Source: Athripsodes cinereus
Taxonomy: Eukaryota > Arthropoda > Insecta > Trichoptera > Leptoceridae
DNA length: 64,000 nt
Reading direction: 5' to 3'
Assembly (NCBI GenBank): GCA_947579605.1
Contig: OX388324.1
Location: forward strand, 19,599,746-19,663,745
Shown: in pieces, positions 9,752 through 20,741 of the stretch
Numbering within the stretch: the first letter of the stretch is position 1
Layout of the letters: each line of letters begins with the position of its first letter
Position numbers and translations under genes: made by a program
The notes under the pieces: model-generated
Seen by the model: the letters and a program-made list of their open reading frames with translations, nothing else
Database searches by the model: none
What the model was told of the DNA's origin: nothing

Positions 9752-11035
9752 GATTGGTTTTGTCATCTGCACCCAAATCCGGTTAATCAATAAAAAAATT
9801 TGTAGGTAAATATTCTAAACATAAAACACAATATTACATGGAATGAAAGGGAGCTACTACGAGTAAATTTAGACCAAAAGACGAACTTGTTGTCGAGTGA
9901 CGTCTTCCAGTCAACCCTAAGTATTTAGATCACGAATATTTTTGGAGATTATCAATACTTTCATTATACCTAATCTTCTTTCTATTTGTAAGCTATTCTC
10001 GTTGCAATTCCTACAGCATCTATATTATTTTCGTTTATTCTTAACTGTACAATGTACATTGATCTCACGCAAATTTACACAAAAATACATAAAAATCGAA
10101 TATGTACAATCATACAATCAATACACAGAGGTGCGATTTCTTCCAACTAACCCATTACACGATTTTTCAATACATTAAACGTCTTTTTTTAACGTCTAAC
10201 TGCACGTCTCTGGACACCTTGCCTAGGTCTTCTGTACTCACTAATTTGTGTATATTTTTTATTATTATTTTTAACTGTTTACTTATATCATTTTTGTCTC
10301 ACTGATAAAGATTTTTTTTTACCAAGCGCATGAGGTTATATTTCCACTGTATGCCATAATAATGATTTGAACAGTGTTATACAATAACCACGATATAAGC
10401 AAAAAAAATACCTACAAGTCATTTTTCGCCATTACAAACTGTTGGATGACACAATTGTGAAGTGCAAAGCATTATTATTATACTGCGGAAGCATGGGTAT
10501 TATTCCAACAATTATTACTAGTTTTAGAGAAAATAGTTAGTTGAATTGGCACTTTACCACAAAAACAATATATTAACTAACTGCGAAAATGTCCATTTGA
10601 CAGAAATAATAATTTGGATCCACTTCAAAATTAAATGGACTTAAAAGGGTTAAGGTAGACATTGTGAATTATAGGGATGTACAAACATTCCAATAACATC
10701 GATATTGATTAGATATTCAATTTATTTAATTAAGGTTGCAGTAAATTTAAAGTTATTTATATGAGAAACAAATAGTAAAGGACCAAAGAGTTTGATTTTT
10801 TTTATTATAAAGACAATAATTATTGTCGACAGACGGTACTTGGTGTAAGTTCATATTTAATTGATTAAAACACAACAGTTTTATTAAAGTAGGTTTATAT
10901 AAAACTTTAAATCAATCGAACTTATCGATATTCAAAAATGAATTTTATGTATTTTAGGATTAGTATTTTAATATAGGTATTTTATATATGATTGAATGAT
11001 AAAAAAAACACATTCTTTTGAACTTTTTCAATACC
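9752..11035. other. AT-rich spacer with minor remnants
   Basis: A short family-U-like word (GACGTCTTCCAGTCAACCCTA) lies at about 9899-9919. ACGGTACTTGGTGTAAGTTC at 10833, followed by ATTAAAACAC, matches sequence next to the Penelope-like hairpin at 19041. Nothing coding is supported. Confidence 0.5.
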
Positions 11036-11316
11036 ATAGAACATTAAAGGTCACGTGGTCTTGTCTATGGATTTGCTTTTGCTTGGGGGGCAAACAGTCA
11101 GATTGCGCAAATCATCCTTGTACGATGTTATGCCATAAGAGAAAAAAAAGAAAGTCAGACGACAAAATAATAACAAAATCGACACTCACAGTTTTTTTTA
11201 TTATTAGGTATTCTTTAGGCGTTCCACCTAATATTACACCGTAATCGTCTGTTGTGTTGGGATGCCTGATGCCCCTCAATGATTTTTCTGTGACGTCATC
11301 CTTTAATGGTCTATTA
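11036..11316. mobile_element. Non-autonomous DNA transposon (family T1, copy 2)
   Basis: The ends read ATAGAACATTAAAGG and CCTTTAATGGTCTAT, inverted to one another with one mismatch. Positions 11040-11231 match 917-1105 inverted, including GTCGTCTGACTTTCTT and GATTTGCGCAATCTGAC words. Copy 2 is 281 bp against 889 bp for copy 1. Confidence 0.65.
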
Positions 11317-12177
11317 TCTATAATTTTAGTATTTACACAAAATCATAATCGACTGGTTTGCTTTCGAAATCGAGCAAATTCAAAAATGATACGTTTTAAT
11401 TAAACTAAGTGCTAAACAATTACAAATTTTCTGTTCTATAAAACTGCGCGTTCCAAAATAGTCAAATCCTGTGTCATTTATGTGGACAGTGCTAGAGAAA
11501 ATCAATGTTAATATTTAAATTAGTCATAGTATCATTAATTTTAAGGCTCTTTTGACATTAAATTTTACTATACATGGATGTGTCAAATACCAAAGATATA
11601 CCAAACCACACAAAAATTCTTCGATGTGATTGATTTAAACATCGACCGACGTATTTCATTCTCTATTTCAGATAATTGCAACACTCAATTAGATACTCCC
11701 AACCTATTTCTAAGTTAATTGTTTTATTTTATTTCTATTTTCTTTCCGTAACGACTACTGGAAATAGTTATACATTATAATATGTACATACATACATAGA
11801 TACATACATTTATATTCTATATTTAGTATGTAGGTATGAGATACTCACTATTGGATACTAGAAAACCTATTTATACAGCGGAGAATTGTTTATATAATGT
11901 AGGAGATAGGGATGAAAAAAATATTCGGTTATAAAACGATCTGTTTCGATTTATTTTTAGGTACTATTCGACCAGATACCGAATCGTAGTATCTGCAATA
12001 TCGAAATATTTACTAGTCGAACACTATGTATGGAAATATTTCCGACCCTCCGCACAAGCATTTGTTTGCTTATGGAGGGAGCATTTTACTATGTGTAATA
12101 TTATTTTGTTGTTGTAATATCAATGTATACTGTGTATTTATAAATGAAATAGAAAAAAAATCATGTAGAATTAATTA
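11317..12177. other. AT-rich spacer with no recognised gene
   Basis: I see no open frame of note and no clear repeat match in this stretch. Confidence 0.5.
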
Positions 12178-12295
12178 TAAATAAAACACTTATTTATAGT
12201 ATATCCACAGTGACTTTATTGACGTGAGCCGGCTTTCAAGAGCTCACGCTCTCATCATCAGGCTAGCGAAAATCTTTTCGCGTAAAACACTGCTT
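12178..12295 (-). mobile_element. Penelope-like element terminus with hammerhead-like motif
   Basis: It shares AATAAAACACTTATTT and AGTATATCCAC words with the hairpins at 19070 and 22990. On the minus strand it carries CCTGATGATGAGAGCG, a TGA loop, AGCTCTTGAAAGCC, that is a CTGATGA box, a short hairpin and a GAAA box. This resembles the hammerhead motifs described in Penelope-like retroelements. Assignment is by resemblance; no reverse transcriptase is present. Confidence 0.5.
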
Positions 12296-12305
12296 TTCAA
12301 GAAAA

Positions 12306-12365
12306 GCCACGGCGCCCTGAGATGATCACGGATCATTAAACGGCGCCAAATACAAATTGTCTTTA
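12306..12365 (+). repeat. GGCGCC stem-loop repeat (family G), copy 1
   Basis: GGCGCCCTGAGATGATCACG and then CATTAAACGGCGCCAAAT form a stem closed by GGCGCC on both sides. Similar units occur at 58348-58415 and 61462-61525, each followed by an AT- or ATC-rich tail. Confidence 0.6.
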
Positions 12366-12472
12366 ATATTATTATTAAGTTTGGTTAATCTACTGGCTAC
12401 CTGATTTATGTATAATACCGTGACGGTTTACAGATAGACAGAAACGTCCTACTATTTGGCTTAGAATCTTAA

Positions 12473-12607
12473 AAAAATCCTGCTAAACACTACTACTACT
12501 ACTACTATACCATCACGGCATATCCCACAGAAAAATCCTGCTAAACACTACTACTACTACTACTATACCATCACGGCATATCCCACAGAAAAATCCTGCT
12601 AAACACG
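12473..12607 (-). repeat. 58-bp tandem repeat, about 2.2 units, built from DR1 end
   Basis: TGCTAAACACTACTACTAC starts at 12481 and 12539, and the leading part repeats again at 12597, a period of 58 bp with no mismatch that I see. Each unit contains ACCATCACGGCATATCCCAC, the terminal word of DR1. The identity suggests a very recent duplication. Confidence 0.9.
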
Positions 12608-13346
12608 AATCACTGTATTTCATCTCTATTGAGAACACAGAAGTAGGTACCTTCTTCAGTTCGGTAGTAGTGGCAATTAGGAAATCCTGAACACTACATA
12701 TTACGTACTAGAGGAACTAATAGTGTCTAATTATTTGAAATTACACAGAACGTGAGTTGTTATATAGACTTACATAAACTAATGTAGGTATTTATTTGCC
12801 TACTTTCTTACTATTTTTATAACATTCACTACTTAGAAAATTCCAAGTTTATTTTTGGAAATTATGATTAATATTATTAACAAGCTTTTTATAACCCGGC
12901 ATTGCTCGGGTTTAAATAAACAGAAACCGTGCAAATACATGGGTTAAAATTGGTATTTTTAGTTTGTAGTACCTACATAAATCTTCAAGTGATTTGCCAT
13001 GAAAAGTAAAGAAAAATATTAAGTACCGAGGTACCTACTTTTGTATTTATTTATACAAAAAATCAAATAACATTGTTTATGGATTTTTTACATATTACTA
13101 TTCTTATTCTACAGTATGGATTTCTATGGTCTCATAATATCCTCCATTATGAAAATAGCTCAAAATGTCAAAAATATGCAATTTTTATTCTCATAATTCA
13201 GGATTTTTTGTCATTAGCAATCACAATGTTTCATTATGTAAACAGTCCCTAATTATTTAGTTTCAGTATTGTTTTATTTATTGTTACATCCATTTTGAAA
13301 TTAATTCAATACAATGAAAAATGTTTGACTATAAATATTGGATTTT
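12608..13346. other. AT-rich spacer
   Basis: A small hairpin AACCCGGCATTGCTCGGGTT lies at about 12893-12912. No gene was recognised. Confidence 0.5.
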
Positions 13347-13384
13347 CATACATTCGCTTGGCAATTTTGTCAAGCGAATGTATG
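13347..13384. repeat. Short perfect hairpin
   Basis: CATACATTCGCTTG is followed after a 10-base loop by its exact inverse, CAAGCGAATGTATG. It may be the remains of a MITE. Confidence 0.8.
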
Positions 13385-13843
13385 GGAATCTCATTAAAAT
13401 TGTAATATCTTTATCAATACATAAGATATTTAAAATGTTTTTAGCCTTAAACCTGCCCAGGAGATGAGACCTCGTAAAGAGTGTATTATTTTACTTCTGT
13501 CTTTCCTTATTTCAGAGTCCATTGAGGACATACGCACATACGAACCGACTCAAATATTTATGTGTGGATTATAATGTGACTACAGATCTTTTTTGATAAA
13601 TATTAATTATGATAAGATATTTCGCTGAAAGTATTATATTTAGTTTTTTTGTCGGGAGCGAAAATATAATAACTAGATCTATAAATAATAAAAAGTAATG
13701 TCAAGATGTTTACGGATATCAAAATATTATATTCGTCTCATAGTAGGCTGTTATCAGAAAACTACTTTAGTACTTGGGCAGCAGAATAAACCAGGATGGA
13801 CGCTCCAAATCGTAAATTGTGAGCAGGATAAACCAGGCATGAA
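13385..13843. other. AT-rich spacer
   Basis: Nothing was recognised in this stretch. Confidence 0.5.
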
Positions 13844-14311
13844 ATGCCTTTAACAAAAAACCGAAAATATTGGAATCCCCAAATATTGATCTTAGAGTTA
13901 AGAAGAACCTTTGTATGGAGTATTCTGCTATTTGGTTGCGAGACGTGGACCATCAGCAAGAGTGAAAGCGGATGGTTGGCGGCTTTTGAGATTTGGTGCT
14001 ACAGACGCAATGCTGAAGATTCATTGGTTGGAACATGTCGAAAACAAAGAGATATTTAATAGGGTTGATAAAAGGAGGCTACTCCTTAAAAGAATCAGCC
14101 AGAAACGAGCTTACTTTATTGACCACAAAATCGGGCACCCAGGCCTACTTATCATCATCGCAAAGGGCATGACAGAAGGCAGAAATGGTAGAGGCTGACC
14201 AAGAGACACGTATATGGACCAACTGATGAAGGACATGAACTGTGGCACATGCGTAGAACTAAAGAGATTAGCTGAAAATAGGGATGAATGGAGTCAAATA
14301 AGAATCGAATA
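13844..14311 (+). mobile_element. Decayed LINE C-terminus (family Q)
   Basis: The first frame reads SILLFGCETWTISKSESGWL, the tail after the reverse-transcriptase palm domain. A frameshift near residue CYRRN moves it into a frame reading MLKIHWLEHVENKEIFNRV and then KAYFIDHKIGHPGL-like sequence. After a stop it continues LMKDMNCGTCVELKRLAENR and DEWSQIRIE to a stop near 14311. The 3' UTR word TTGCAGACCAATCCGATGG follows and recurs near 62170 and, inverted, near 56645. Confidence 0.8.
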
Positions 14312-14848
14312 AACTCGTTGCAGACCAATCCGATGGATTTGTAACTCACTTTATATACTTTAAATTAATTATATTAAACAATTCAGCCCCGGAAATGATC
14401 AGAAATGGCCACTAGAAATAAGAAAGTTTTGATTGATAAATATTCATAAATATGTCTTTATATCCATACCATGTAAAGATAGATCATGGGGTTGTTTTCT
14501 TTCTGCTAACCCAACCTGAGAGACGACGAGATGGTACAGTGAGATAGATCCATACAATCACAGGACTTTCCACAAGTAAGATAACCAGTAGACTAACTGG
14601 AGGTAGAAAATTAACAAAATTATAGACAAATGAAAAATATATTATAATTTTTTAATTCTATTCCCGTAACTTATTTGGTGGTAGGCCACTCACTTCCAAC
14701 TTACTCCACCTTCGCAGCACAATCATATTTATTTAATTAAAAAATACTATCAATCATTGAAGAGAAACCCACCTCACACCCGGATATTTCACGAGTCATA
14801 GACTCCTATCTATCCGCACAATTAATTGTTCTCACGGGCGGGTGTATA
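14312..14848. other. AT-rich spacer
   Basis: Apart from the family Q 3' UTR at its left end I see nothing to annotate. Confidence 0.5.
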
Positions 14849-14864
14849 CTTCCAAGTAAAGAAT

Positions 14865-15321
14865 CATCATCATCATGGCGCTACAACCCTGTGTGGGTCT
14901 GGGCCTCCTCAAGAAGTCACCTCCACTCCCTCCTATCCATCACCTCTCGTCGCCAATTGGTCACGCCCAAAGCTCGCAGGTCCTTTTCCACCCCGTCCAT
15001 CCATCTCAACTTTGGCCTCCCGACGCTTCTTCTGCCACTGGGCTTAATGGAGTATATTCTTTTGATTGTTGATGTGTCGTTCATCCTTTCCACATGCCCT
15101 AGCCATCGGAGTCGGCAGATTTTGATGTGCTTGGTGATATGCACATCTTGATACAACGTGTAGAGTTCGTAGTTGTATCTACTTCGCCAAACTCCGTTTT
15201 CGCATATGGGTCCATAGATGCGTCTTAAGATTTTTCTTTCGAATATGTCCAGTCTCAGCTCATCCGCCTTAGTGAGTGTCCATGTTTCGGCGGCATAGGT
15301 CAGGACAGGTCGAATGAGTGT
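14865..15321 (-). mobile_element. 5'-truncated LINE (family R) with 16-bp target duplication
   Basis: CTTCCAAGTAAAGAAT occurs at 14849-14864 and 15322-15337, an exact 16-bp target-site duplication. Between them the minus strand is open from about 15339 to 14917. It reads TLIRPVLTYAAETWTLTKAD, then CRLRWLGHVERMNDTSTI, GRRSVGRPKLRWMDGVEKDL, and WRREVMDRREWR to a stop. These are the post-reverse-transcriptase C-terminal motifs. The 3' end is a (GAT)n run next to the left duplication. The lack of stops and the exact duplication point to a young insertion. Confidence 0.9.
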
Positions 15322-15360
15322 CTTCCAAGTAAAGAATAGGATTATCCAACTAGTTAGACC

Positions 15361-15510
15361 TGCCCTTTAAACAAGCACGCACTTTTCGATCGACTACAAA
15401 CGAATTTACGACAAATCTACCTACATGTACCATGTAATTATGCGTTATTGTTGCGGTTATAGTCGTAAATTCGTTTGTAGTCGATCGACAAGTGACGGTT
15501 TGTCTAGGGG
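15361..15510. mobile_element. Short MITE-like hairpin
   Basis: Arms of 26 bp match perfectly (CGATCGACTACAAACGAATT onward at 15387-15412, inverse at 15462-15487) around a 49-bp loop, and extend outward with mismatches to about 15361 and 15510. No target duplication was found. Confidence 0.75.
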
Positions 15511-15899
15511 GGCTGTTCTCGCTTACTGAGAGTTTCATAGCATTTATTTAAAAAAATACAAAATGTACGTTTTAATTATGAACGCAATTAAAATAGCTTG
15601 AATTATTTAATTTTAAAATTAGAATCAAGAGCAGTAATAATAATAATATTAATTAAATTATTTCACAAGAATTTTCTTTGCAAAACAAGAGTAAACTCTA
15701 CATACTTACTCACTTTGTTGGTTTCTATCATCGTATCGGCCTTAAAATAATTTATTGCTCAAACGCAATAATTCTTAATCGCAAACGAAACACAAACTTG
15801 TATAACACAATAAACTAATAATAATAATACTGTGTAGGGATAAGTAATAGATTCGAAGTTTAGCCTGTAAATAGTGGCGAAATTTTCGTGTGTAATTTC
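15511..15899. other. AT-rich spacer
   Basis: ATAATAATA-type runs only. Confidence 0.5.
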
Positions 15900-16070
15900 T
15901 CATTTTTACATCAGATGTCGCTAGTAGTGGTAGTATATCTTCTTCTTCACTTTGAGCGCTTATTAGTCCAACATGATGGTAGGGACAGTGATCTTATCTG
16001 CCACAACTAGGTACAGAAGACAAACTGCATGTAATTAACATGCAAGTTGTCTTCTCCGTGTCAATAAAAA
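15900..16070 (+). repeat. Possible DR1-related fragment
   Basis: The words GACAAACTGCATGTAATTAA and TTGTCTTCTCCGTG resemble the distal part of DR1. The rest is unclear. Confidence 0.35.
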
Positions 16071-16091
16071 TTAATACAATCATGATCTTTG

Positions 16092-16150
16092 AGTTAGTTG
16101 GACGAGAAGAGCCTTTACTATAAACTCGCCCACTGTATAATTAATGTATA
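16092..16150 (+). mobile_element. LINE 3'-UTR remnant (family U)
   Basis: GAGTTAGTTGGACGAGAAGA, then ACTATAAACTCGCCCACTGT, matches the family U order in forward orientation. It ends just before a Helitron. Confidence 0.45.
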
Positions 16151-16163
16151 AAAGTTGAATACA

Positions 16164-16774
16164 TCTAATATATAAAAGGAAGTCGTGTGTGTTACACCAT
16201 TTATAACTCAAGAATGGCTGTACCGATTTGAATGATCTCTGATTTGTTGGATTCTTCTCCGCCCGGAATAGCCGATAGACTATTAAAATATCTTACAAAT
16301 TCATGGGATTAAAAAATATGAAGAAAATTATTTACTCCATACATTTTTAATTTCAATAAATAATGCAATATGGAGAATTATACAAAATCAACGATGAAGT
16401 TTTTTTTTATAGATTGGCCTATTTATAGAATATTTTTTTATACATTTTCAAATAAGAATGGTTATCCATACAATTTAACATCTGTGGTTCAGAAATTTCA
16501 ATTTTGAAAAAAACATTTTTTATGAATTTAAAATGAATAGGTAGATCTACCTTAAAAAAATAAATTAGTACCTACCTATATAATTATATTACGTACCTAC
16601 AGCAGATAATTTATAAACAAATCTGAGTTAAGTAAATTGTTCAACATAAATGAATTTTATTTTTTTACACTACATATACGACGACACACTTGGGCAATTA
16701 CGGGAGTTTGTAGAGATTAAAAATATTATCATTCATTGATTGTTAAGCGGTACGAAGTTCGCTGGGGCAGCTAC
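16164..16774 (+). mobile_element. Helitron, internally deleted copy
   Basis: It starts TCTAATATATAAAAGGAAG after an A and ends near GCGGTACGAAGTTCGCTGG and GGCAGCTAC. The 611-bp copy keeps both ends but lacks the SINE, the foldbacks and the LINE scrap. The terminal CTAG has decayed to CTAC, and the copy is clearly more diverged than those at 3187 and 20742. Confidence 0.85.
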
Positions 16775-17714
16775 ATAGTTTCTCTATAAAATATTATTTC
16801 TGTAGTTATCAATGTACAGTGAAGAATAAATCAATTAATAAATGTCTTAAAAATATACTCTTTTAAATTATTAAACTACCTATTTGTAAAATAAAATAAC
16901 TATTAAATAAATAAACTATTTGTAACTTATTAAATTATTTGTAAAATACATTTTATATCTTTAATTCAGCGGTGAGGTTCGCCACCCATTCTGAATGTAT
17001 TATTTATTTGCTGACACGGAGAGGACAACTACGGAAAAAAGTGGGAAATCAAGTCTTTGTCGGGTGCTAGCTACATTATTTGTGAAATATGACATGCGTA
17101 AAACTGTTTGGTTCACCATTGAAATGTTACACAGTTTAAATTAAGATTTGTCGTGACTTAATTCAAAGTTCAAATAATAAAATCATGAGGGAATACGTTT
17201 AAAATGGAAACAAGAATTTCTTAAACGATTTAAATAATAATAATTAATATTTATATAACAATAAATTATTAATATTACTAGTAGGTACAATTACACCCGA
17301 CTTCTCTCAAGCAATAAATATCAAATTAACAAATTGTACAAACACTTGCAGAAAGCATAAAAACTTCCGTCCCGTGAAGTCTTCGACAAAAATAATACCT
17401 ATATTTCGTACTTGAATAAATACTGATGAAACAAGCATTTCCTTGTACTACAAATTAAGCTAGAGACGTCTTTGGAAGAGAGAGATCTTTGATTCAAGAT
17501 TGATGATGACCTAAAAAGTCTCACTAATGTTTATTTCTACAGAAGAAGATAACGCTTATTTTAATTTGAGTGGGTGACAAATTCTTAGCCGAGTGCTCCA
17601 CGGAACTAAATCATATACCTAAGTAAAAATAATAATTTTAATAACGAACTTCATTTCACAAAATGATGACAGATAATTATATAATTAATATATCTAAAGT
17701 AGAAAAATGTGGAT
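16775..17714. other. AT-rich spacer with a DR1 scrap
   Basis: AATTCAGCGGTGAGGTTCGC with CACCCATTCTGAATGT at about 16966-17000 and CACGGAGAGGACAAC are DR1 middle-section words. Otherwise nothing is recognised. Confidence 0.45.
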
Positions 17715-17762
17715 TAGGAGTTAATCGCAGAAGCGCGATGTTTTCTAACTAACCCATATGTT
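17715..17762 (-). mobile_element. LINE 3'-UTR remnant (family U)
   Basis: It holds TTAATCGCAGAAGCGCGATG, then TCTAACTAACCCATATG, the proximal part of family U. Confidence 0.4.
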
Positions 17763-17905
17763 CACTGCGAAAAATACTAATGAAATTTCACAACGAATCA
17801 TTGGTACCTACTAACTATCAGATTAGGACCAGATATAGTACAAACGATTCATTAGTACGAATCTTTAATATTAACTTTTCGCAAACAAATCGTTGGTTAA
17901 TTTAT
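17763..17905 (+). repeat. Single arm of foldback MITE M
   Basis: It matches one half of the palindrome at 60629-60882, from GCGAAAAATACTAATGAAAT to AACTTTTCGCAAACAAATCG. Confidence 0.75.
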
Positions 17906-17924
17906 TTATATCCTGCAATTTCTC

Positions 17925-18170
17925 TTTTTTTCCATGGAGTCCCTGGAAACAAATAGGTCTCACTCTTTTCAATAAGTTTTCAAGTGTCCTGTAAAACATA
18001 AGGCAGGTTTTCGCAAAACGTCACGTAATGAGACATTTTAAATCTTCAATTCAGTGATGACGTAGGCCTCCCGTTTTGATTGTCCTAACTTGTGTTGGCA
18101 CAGAGAAGACGACTTGAATATTTATTGCATGTAGTTATTACACTGATTGCTCCCCTTGTGACACATGCAA
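17925..18170 (+). repeat. Dispersed repeat DR1, long fragment
   Basis: The order is CCATGGAGTCCCTGG, CACTCTTTTCAATAAGTTTTC, AAGTGTCCTGTAAAACATAAG, CAATTCAGTGATGACGTAGG, GGCACAGAGAAGACGACTTG and GCATGTAGTTATT, which follows the DR1 consensus from head to tail. Confidence 0.75.
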
Positions 18171-18689
18171 GGATATTATAAATAAATGAATAATAAATAT
18201 CTATCTATAGATAAGATAAGTATGTATAATAATATTATTGCAAGCCAAAAATATCCCTAAAGGAGGAGATCTCAAAAACAATTCTTTTTTTTATACCTGA
18301 CTTATCTAATTTCGATTTCCATTGTGGGCATTCATAAAAACATACAGACCTTCGAACAGAAACAAATAATTAAGTGGTGATTATGTAATGAATTCGTGAA
18401 GTCATCTCAACAAAGTTCAACTTAATCTCTTAAATTTATATAATTACATTTTGATTATCGTTTTGGGGGAAAGTTTCGTTTACGTGTTTTGGAAAATTCG
18501 TCCCGTTAATACTAAAACCACAACACAATAAGGTACGCCACTGACACAGGATGTGTTAGAAATATTTTTCATTTGATTTCACACAATACATATTGGGGAT
18601 GACTGGAAAAAACCGCATATAATATTAACCCAGGATATGCTAATTAAACTGTATCGTGAAGGTGGATAAATATAATATTATATTATATA
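18171..18689. other. AT-rich spacer
   Basis: No recognisable feature. Confidence 0.5.
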
Positions 18690-18990
18690 TATTTATTTCC
18701 TCACGCCGTATCCCAAGTGGGGTAGGCAAAGAGAATGATGGAACGCCATATAGATCTGTCCTTACATACTTATTTCGCTTCTTCTACTTTCATACAATTT
18801 CTCATGCACGCACGTCGATTTCTCTTACTCAATACACGGTCGTTCGTGAGAATTTGATCTACATGGTCAAGCCATGTAGTTCTCGGACGCCCGTGCTTCT
18901 TCTTACCTCTCCTTTCAAACAAGTATATATCTTTGTCATTCTTTCCTCTTCCATTCGTTCCACAAGACCAAACCATATCAATTTGTTTTT
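18690..18990 (-). mobile_element. 5'-truncated LINE C-terminus (family S)
   Basis: The minus-strand frame 18770-18997 reads IDMVWSCGTNGRGKNDKDIY, then GKKKHGRPRTTWLDHVDQIL and RRACMRNCMKVEEAK, closely parallel to the C-terminus of the 46105-49140 protein (RACMRNCMTVTEAKD). The 3' end has CCTCACGCCGTATCCCAAG, shared with 34165 and 63680. A related, not identical, subfamily. Confidence 0.8.
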
Positions 18991-19069
18991 TATTCAATAT
19001 ATTAATTAAATTAAAATTAAGACAAAGTTGATATTTTCAACCGACGGTACTTGTTGGAAATTCATGTTG

Positions 19070-19240
19070 AATTAATTAAAATAAAACACTTATTTGTAGT
19101 ATATCCACGGTGACTTTTATTGAACGCGAGCCGACTTTTCGCCAGCTTGATGATGAGAGCGGAAGCTCTTGAAAGCCGGCTCGCGTTCAATAAAAGTCAC
19201 CGTGGATATACTACAAATAAGTGTTTTATTTTAATTAATT
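19070..19240. repeat. Penelope-like hairpin unit, copy A
   Basis: Perfect or near-perfect 64-bp arms at 19070-19133 and 19177-19240 (AAAACACTTATTTGTAGTAT, then CCACGGTGACTTTTATTG, inverted on the right) enclose a 43-bp loop with TTGATGATGAGAGCGGAAG and CTCTTGAAAGCC. The arrangement fits two inverted terminal repeats of a Penelope-like element. In this copy the first base of the CTGATGA box is T. Confidence 0.8.
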
Positions 19241-19310
19241 TAAAATTAAGACTATCAATTTTCAAAATTAAAGTGGTGATGAGATAATTATATCTCACCC
19301 ATTCTGAAAA

Positions 19311-20741
19311 TCTAATATATAAAAGGAAGACGTGTGTGTTACAACACTTATAACTCAAGAATGGCTGTACCGATTTGAATGATCTTTGATTTGTTGGATT
19401 CTTCTCCGCCCGGAATAAACTATAGGCTATTAAAACATCTTACAATTTCACGGGAAGAAAATATATGAAGAAAACTATTTACGCCATACATTTTTAATTT
19501 CAAAAATAAAAACAATATGGAGAGTCCATACGCTATTAGCGCCCCCACGTCGCCTGTTGCATTGTGCTAAAATAATCCGTAGGTTCTGCTATATTAAGAA
19601 CCAAATTACTATAACTAATATGAACGAAATGTGTACTAATATTTGTTTACTATAATTCGGTAGTTACATGGCAATAGGTTGTATCTCACTAAAACATAAT
19701 TTTACAGGAGAGCAAAAACATAGTTTGCAAAAGAGATATTTCAGCCAAATTTCGAGCATTATATATCATAATGAAGGTTATTATTATTTCTACAAGATAG
19801 ATGTAACATTCTCTTAATAATTTCTTCTACAAGATGTATGTTACATTCACTAAATAATTTATTGCAGTTTAAAAATATTTGAATTTTTTTGCCATGTTGA
19901 TGAAAACACTCTTTCTACATGTCAATAAGTTACGTCTTTTCTCTCTTTATTCTGACTATAAAGAGACATATCTTTTTGCCACATCAAATATTACACTATT
20001 TTGAGCATTTTATGGAACAAACTTGAAAACGCAAAAAATGCGAGATACAACCTATTGCCATGTAACTACCGACTTATTCGACTAATATTTATGTATCGAT
20101 AGATCTGTCACATAAATGTGGACGTGCACAGATTATATTTGAAATTGTATTTTATTTTTGCAGATGGAAAATTATTATTGAACCAAAAATTGTGCTATTA
20201 AAGATGAAAATAAGAATGTGTTCATGTAGGTAGTTCTGATGCAAGATTGTGTAGTGAAATTTGCAGACAGAGAAGAAAAATTACGAAGAAAATTATTTAC
20301 GCCATACATTTTTAATTTCAACTAAAAATGCAATATGGAGAATTATACAAAATCAACAATGAAGTTTTTTTATAGATTGGACTATTTATATGATAATTTT
20401 TCTATACATTCTCAAATTAAAAACGTTATCCATACAAATTAACATCTGTAGTTCTGATATTTCAATTTTTAAAAAATCATGGAAAGAATTTTTATAAATT
20501 TTAAATGAATAGGTAAAATCTACCTGAAAAAAAAAATAGTACCTACATAATTATATTACGTACTGCAGATAATTTATAAACAAATCTGAGTTAAGTATAA
20601 TTGTTCAACATAAATTGTTCATGTCGGCCGGTGTGGCGCGGAGCTCTTTCCTTTGAGTCACGAGGTCCCGGGTTCGATTCCCGGACAGGGCAAAGTGAAG
20701 AATGACCTTTTTCAAATTGTCCTGGGTCTGGGTGTTACATA
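19311..20741 (+). mobile_element. Helitron 5' part, truncated, tandem with the next copy
   Basis: It starts TCTAATATATAAAAGGAAG after A19310 and runs 1431 bp, stopping inside the SINE body at GGTGTTACATA, where the next Helitron 5' end begins. By eye I count about six differences from 20742-22172, roughly 99.6% identity. It carries foldback F2 (19654-20075) and the first 119 bp of the SINE (20623-20741). No 3' end of its own exists. Confidence 0.9.
20623..20741 (+). mobile_element. tRNA-derived SINE, 3'-truncated by Helitron junction
   Basis: The head with GTGTGGCGCGGAGC and box B GGTTCGATTCC is intact, but the body stops at GGTGTTACATA, where the second Helitron 5' end starts. Confidence 0.85.

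Noticed and set aside
12178..12262. Rho-independent terminator-like hairpins
   Set aside because: The genome is eukaryotic, and the hairpins belong to Penelope-like termini and foldback elements.
14826..15151. Three overlapping plus-strand frames rich in Pro, Ser and His
   Set aside because: They are antisense to the family R LINE insertion, which has an exact target duplication and motif-bearing minus-strand frame.
18656..19009. 117-residue plus-strand frame
   Set aside because: It is antisense to a LINE C-terminus with clear GRPRTTW and RRACMRNCM motifs on the minus strand.
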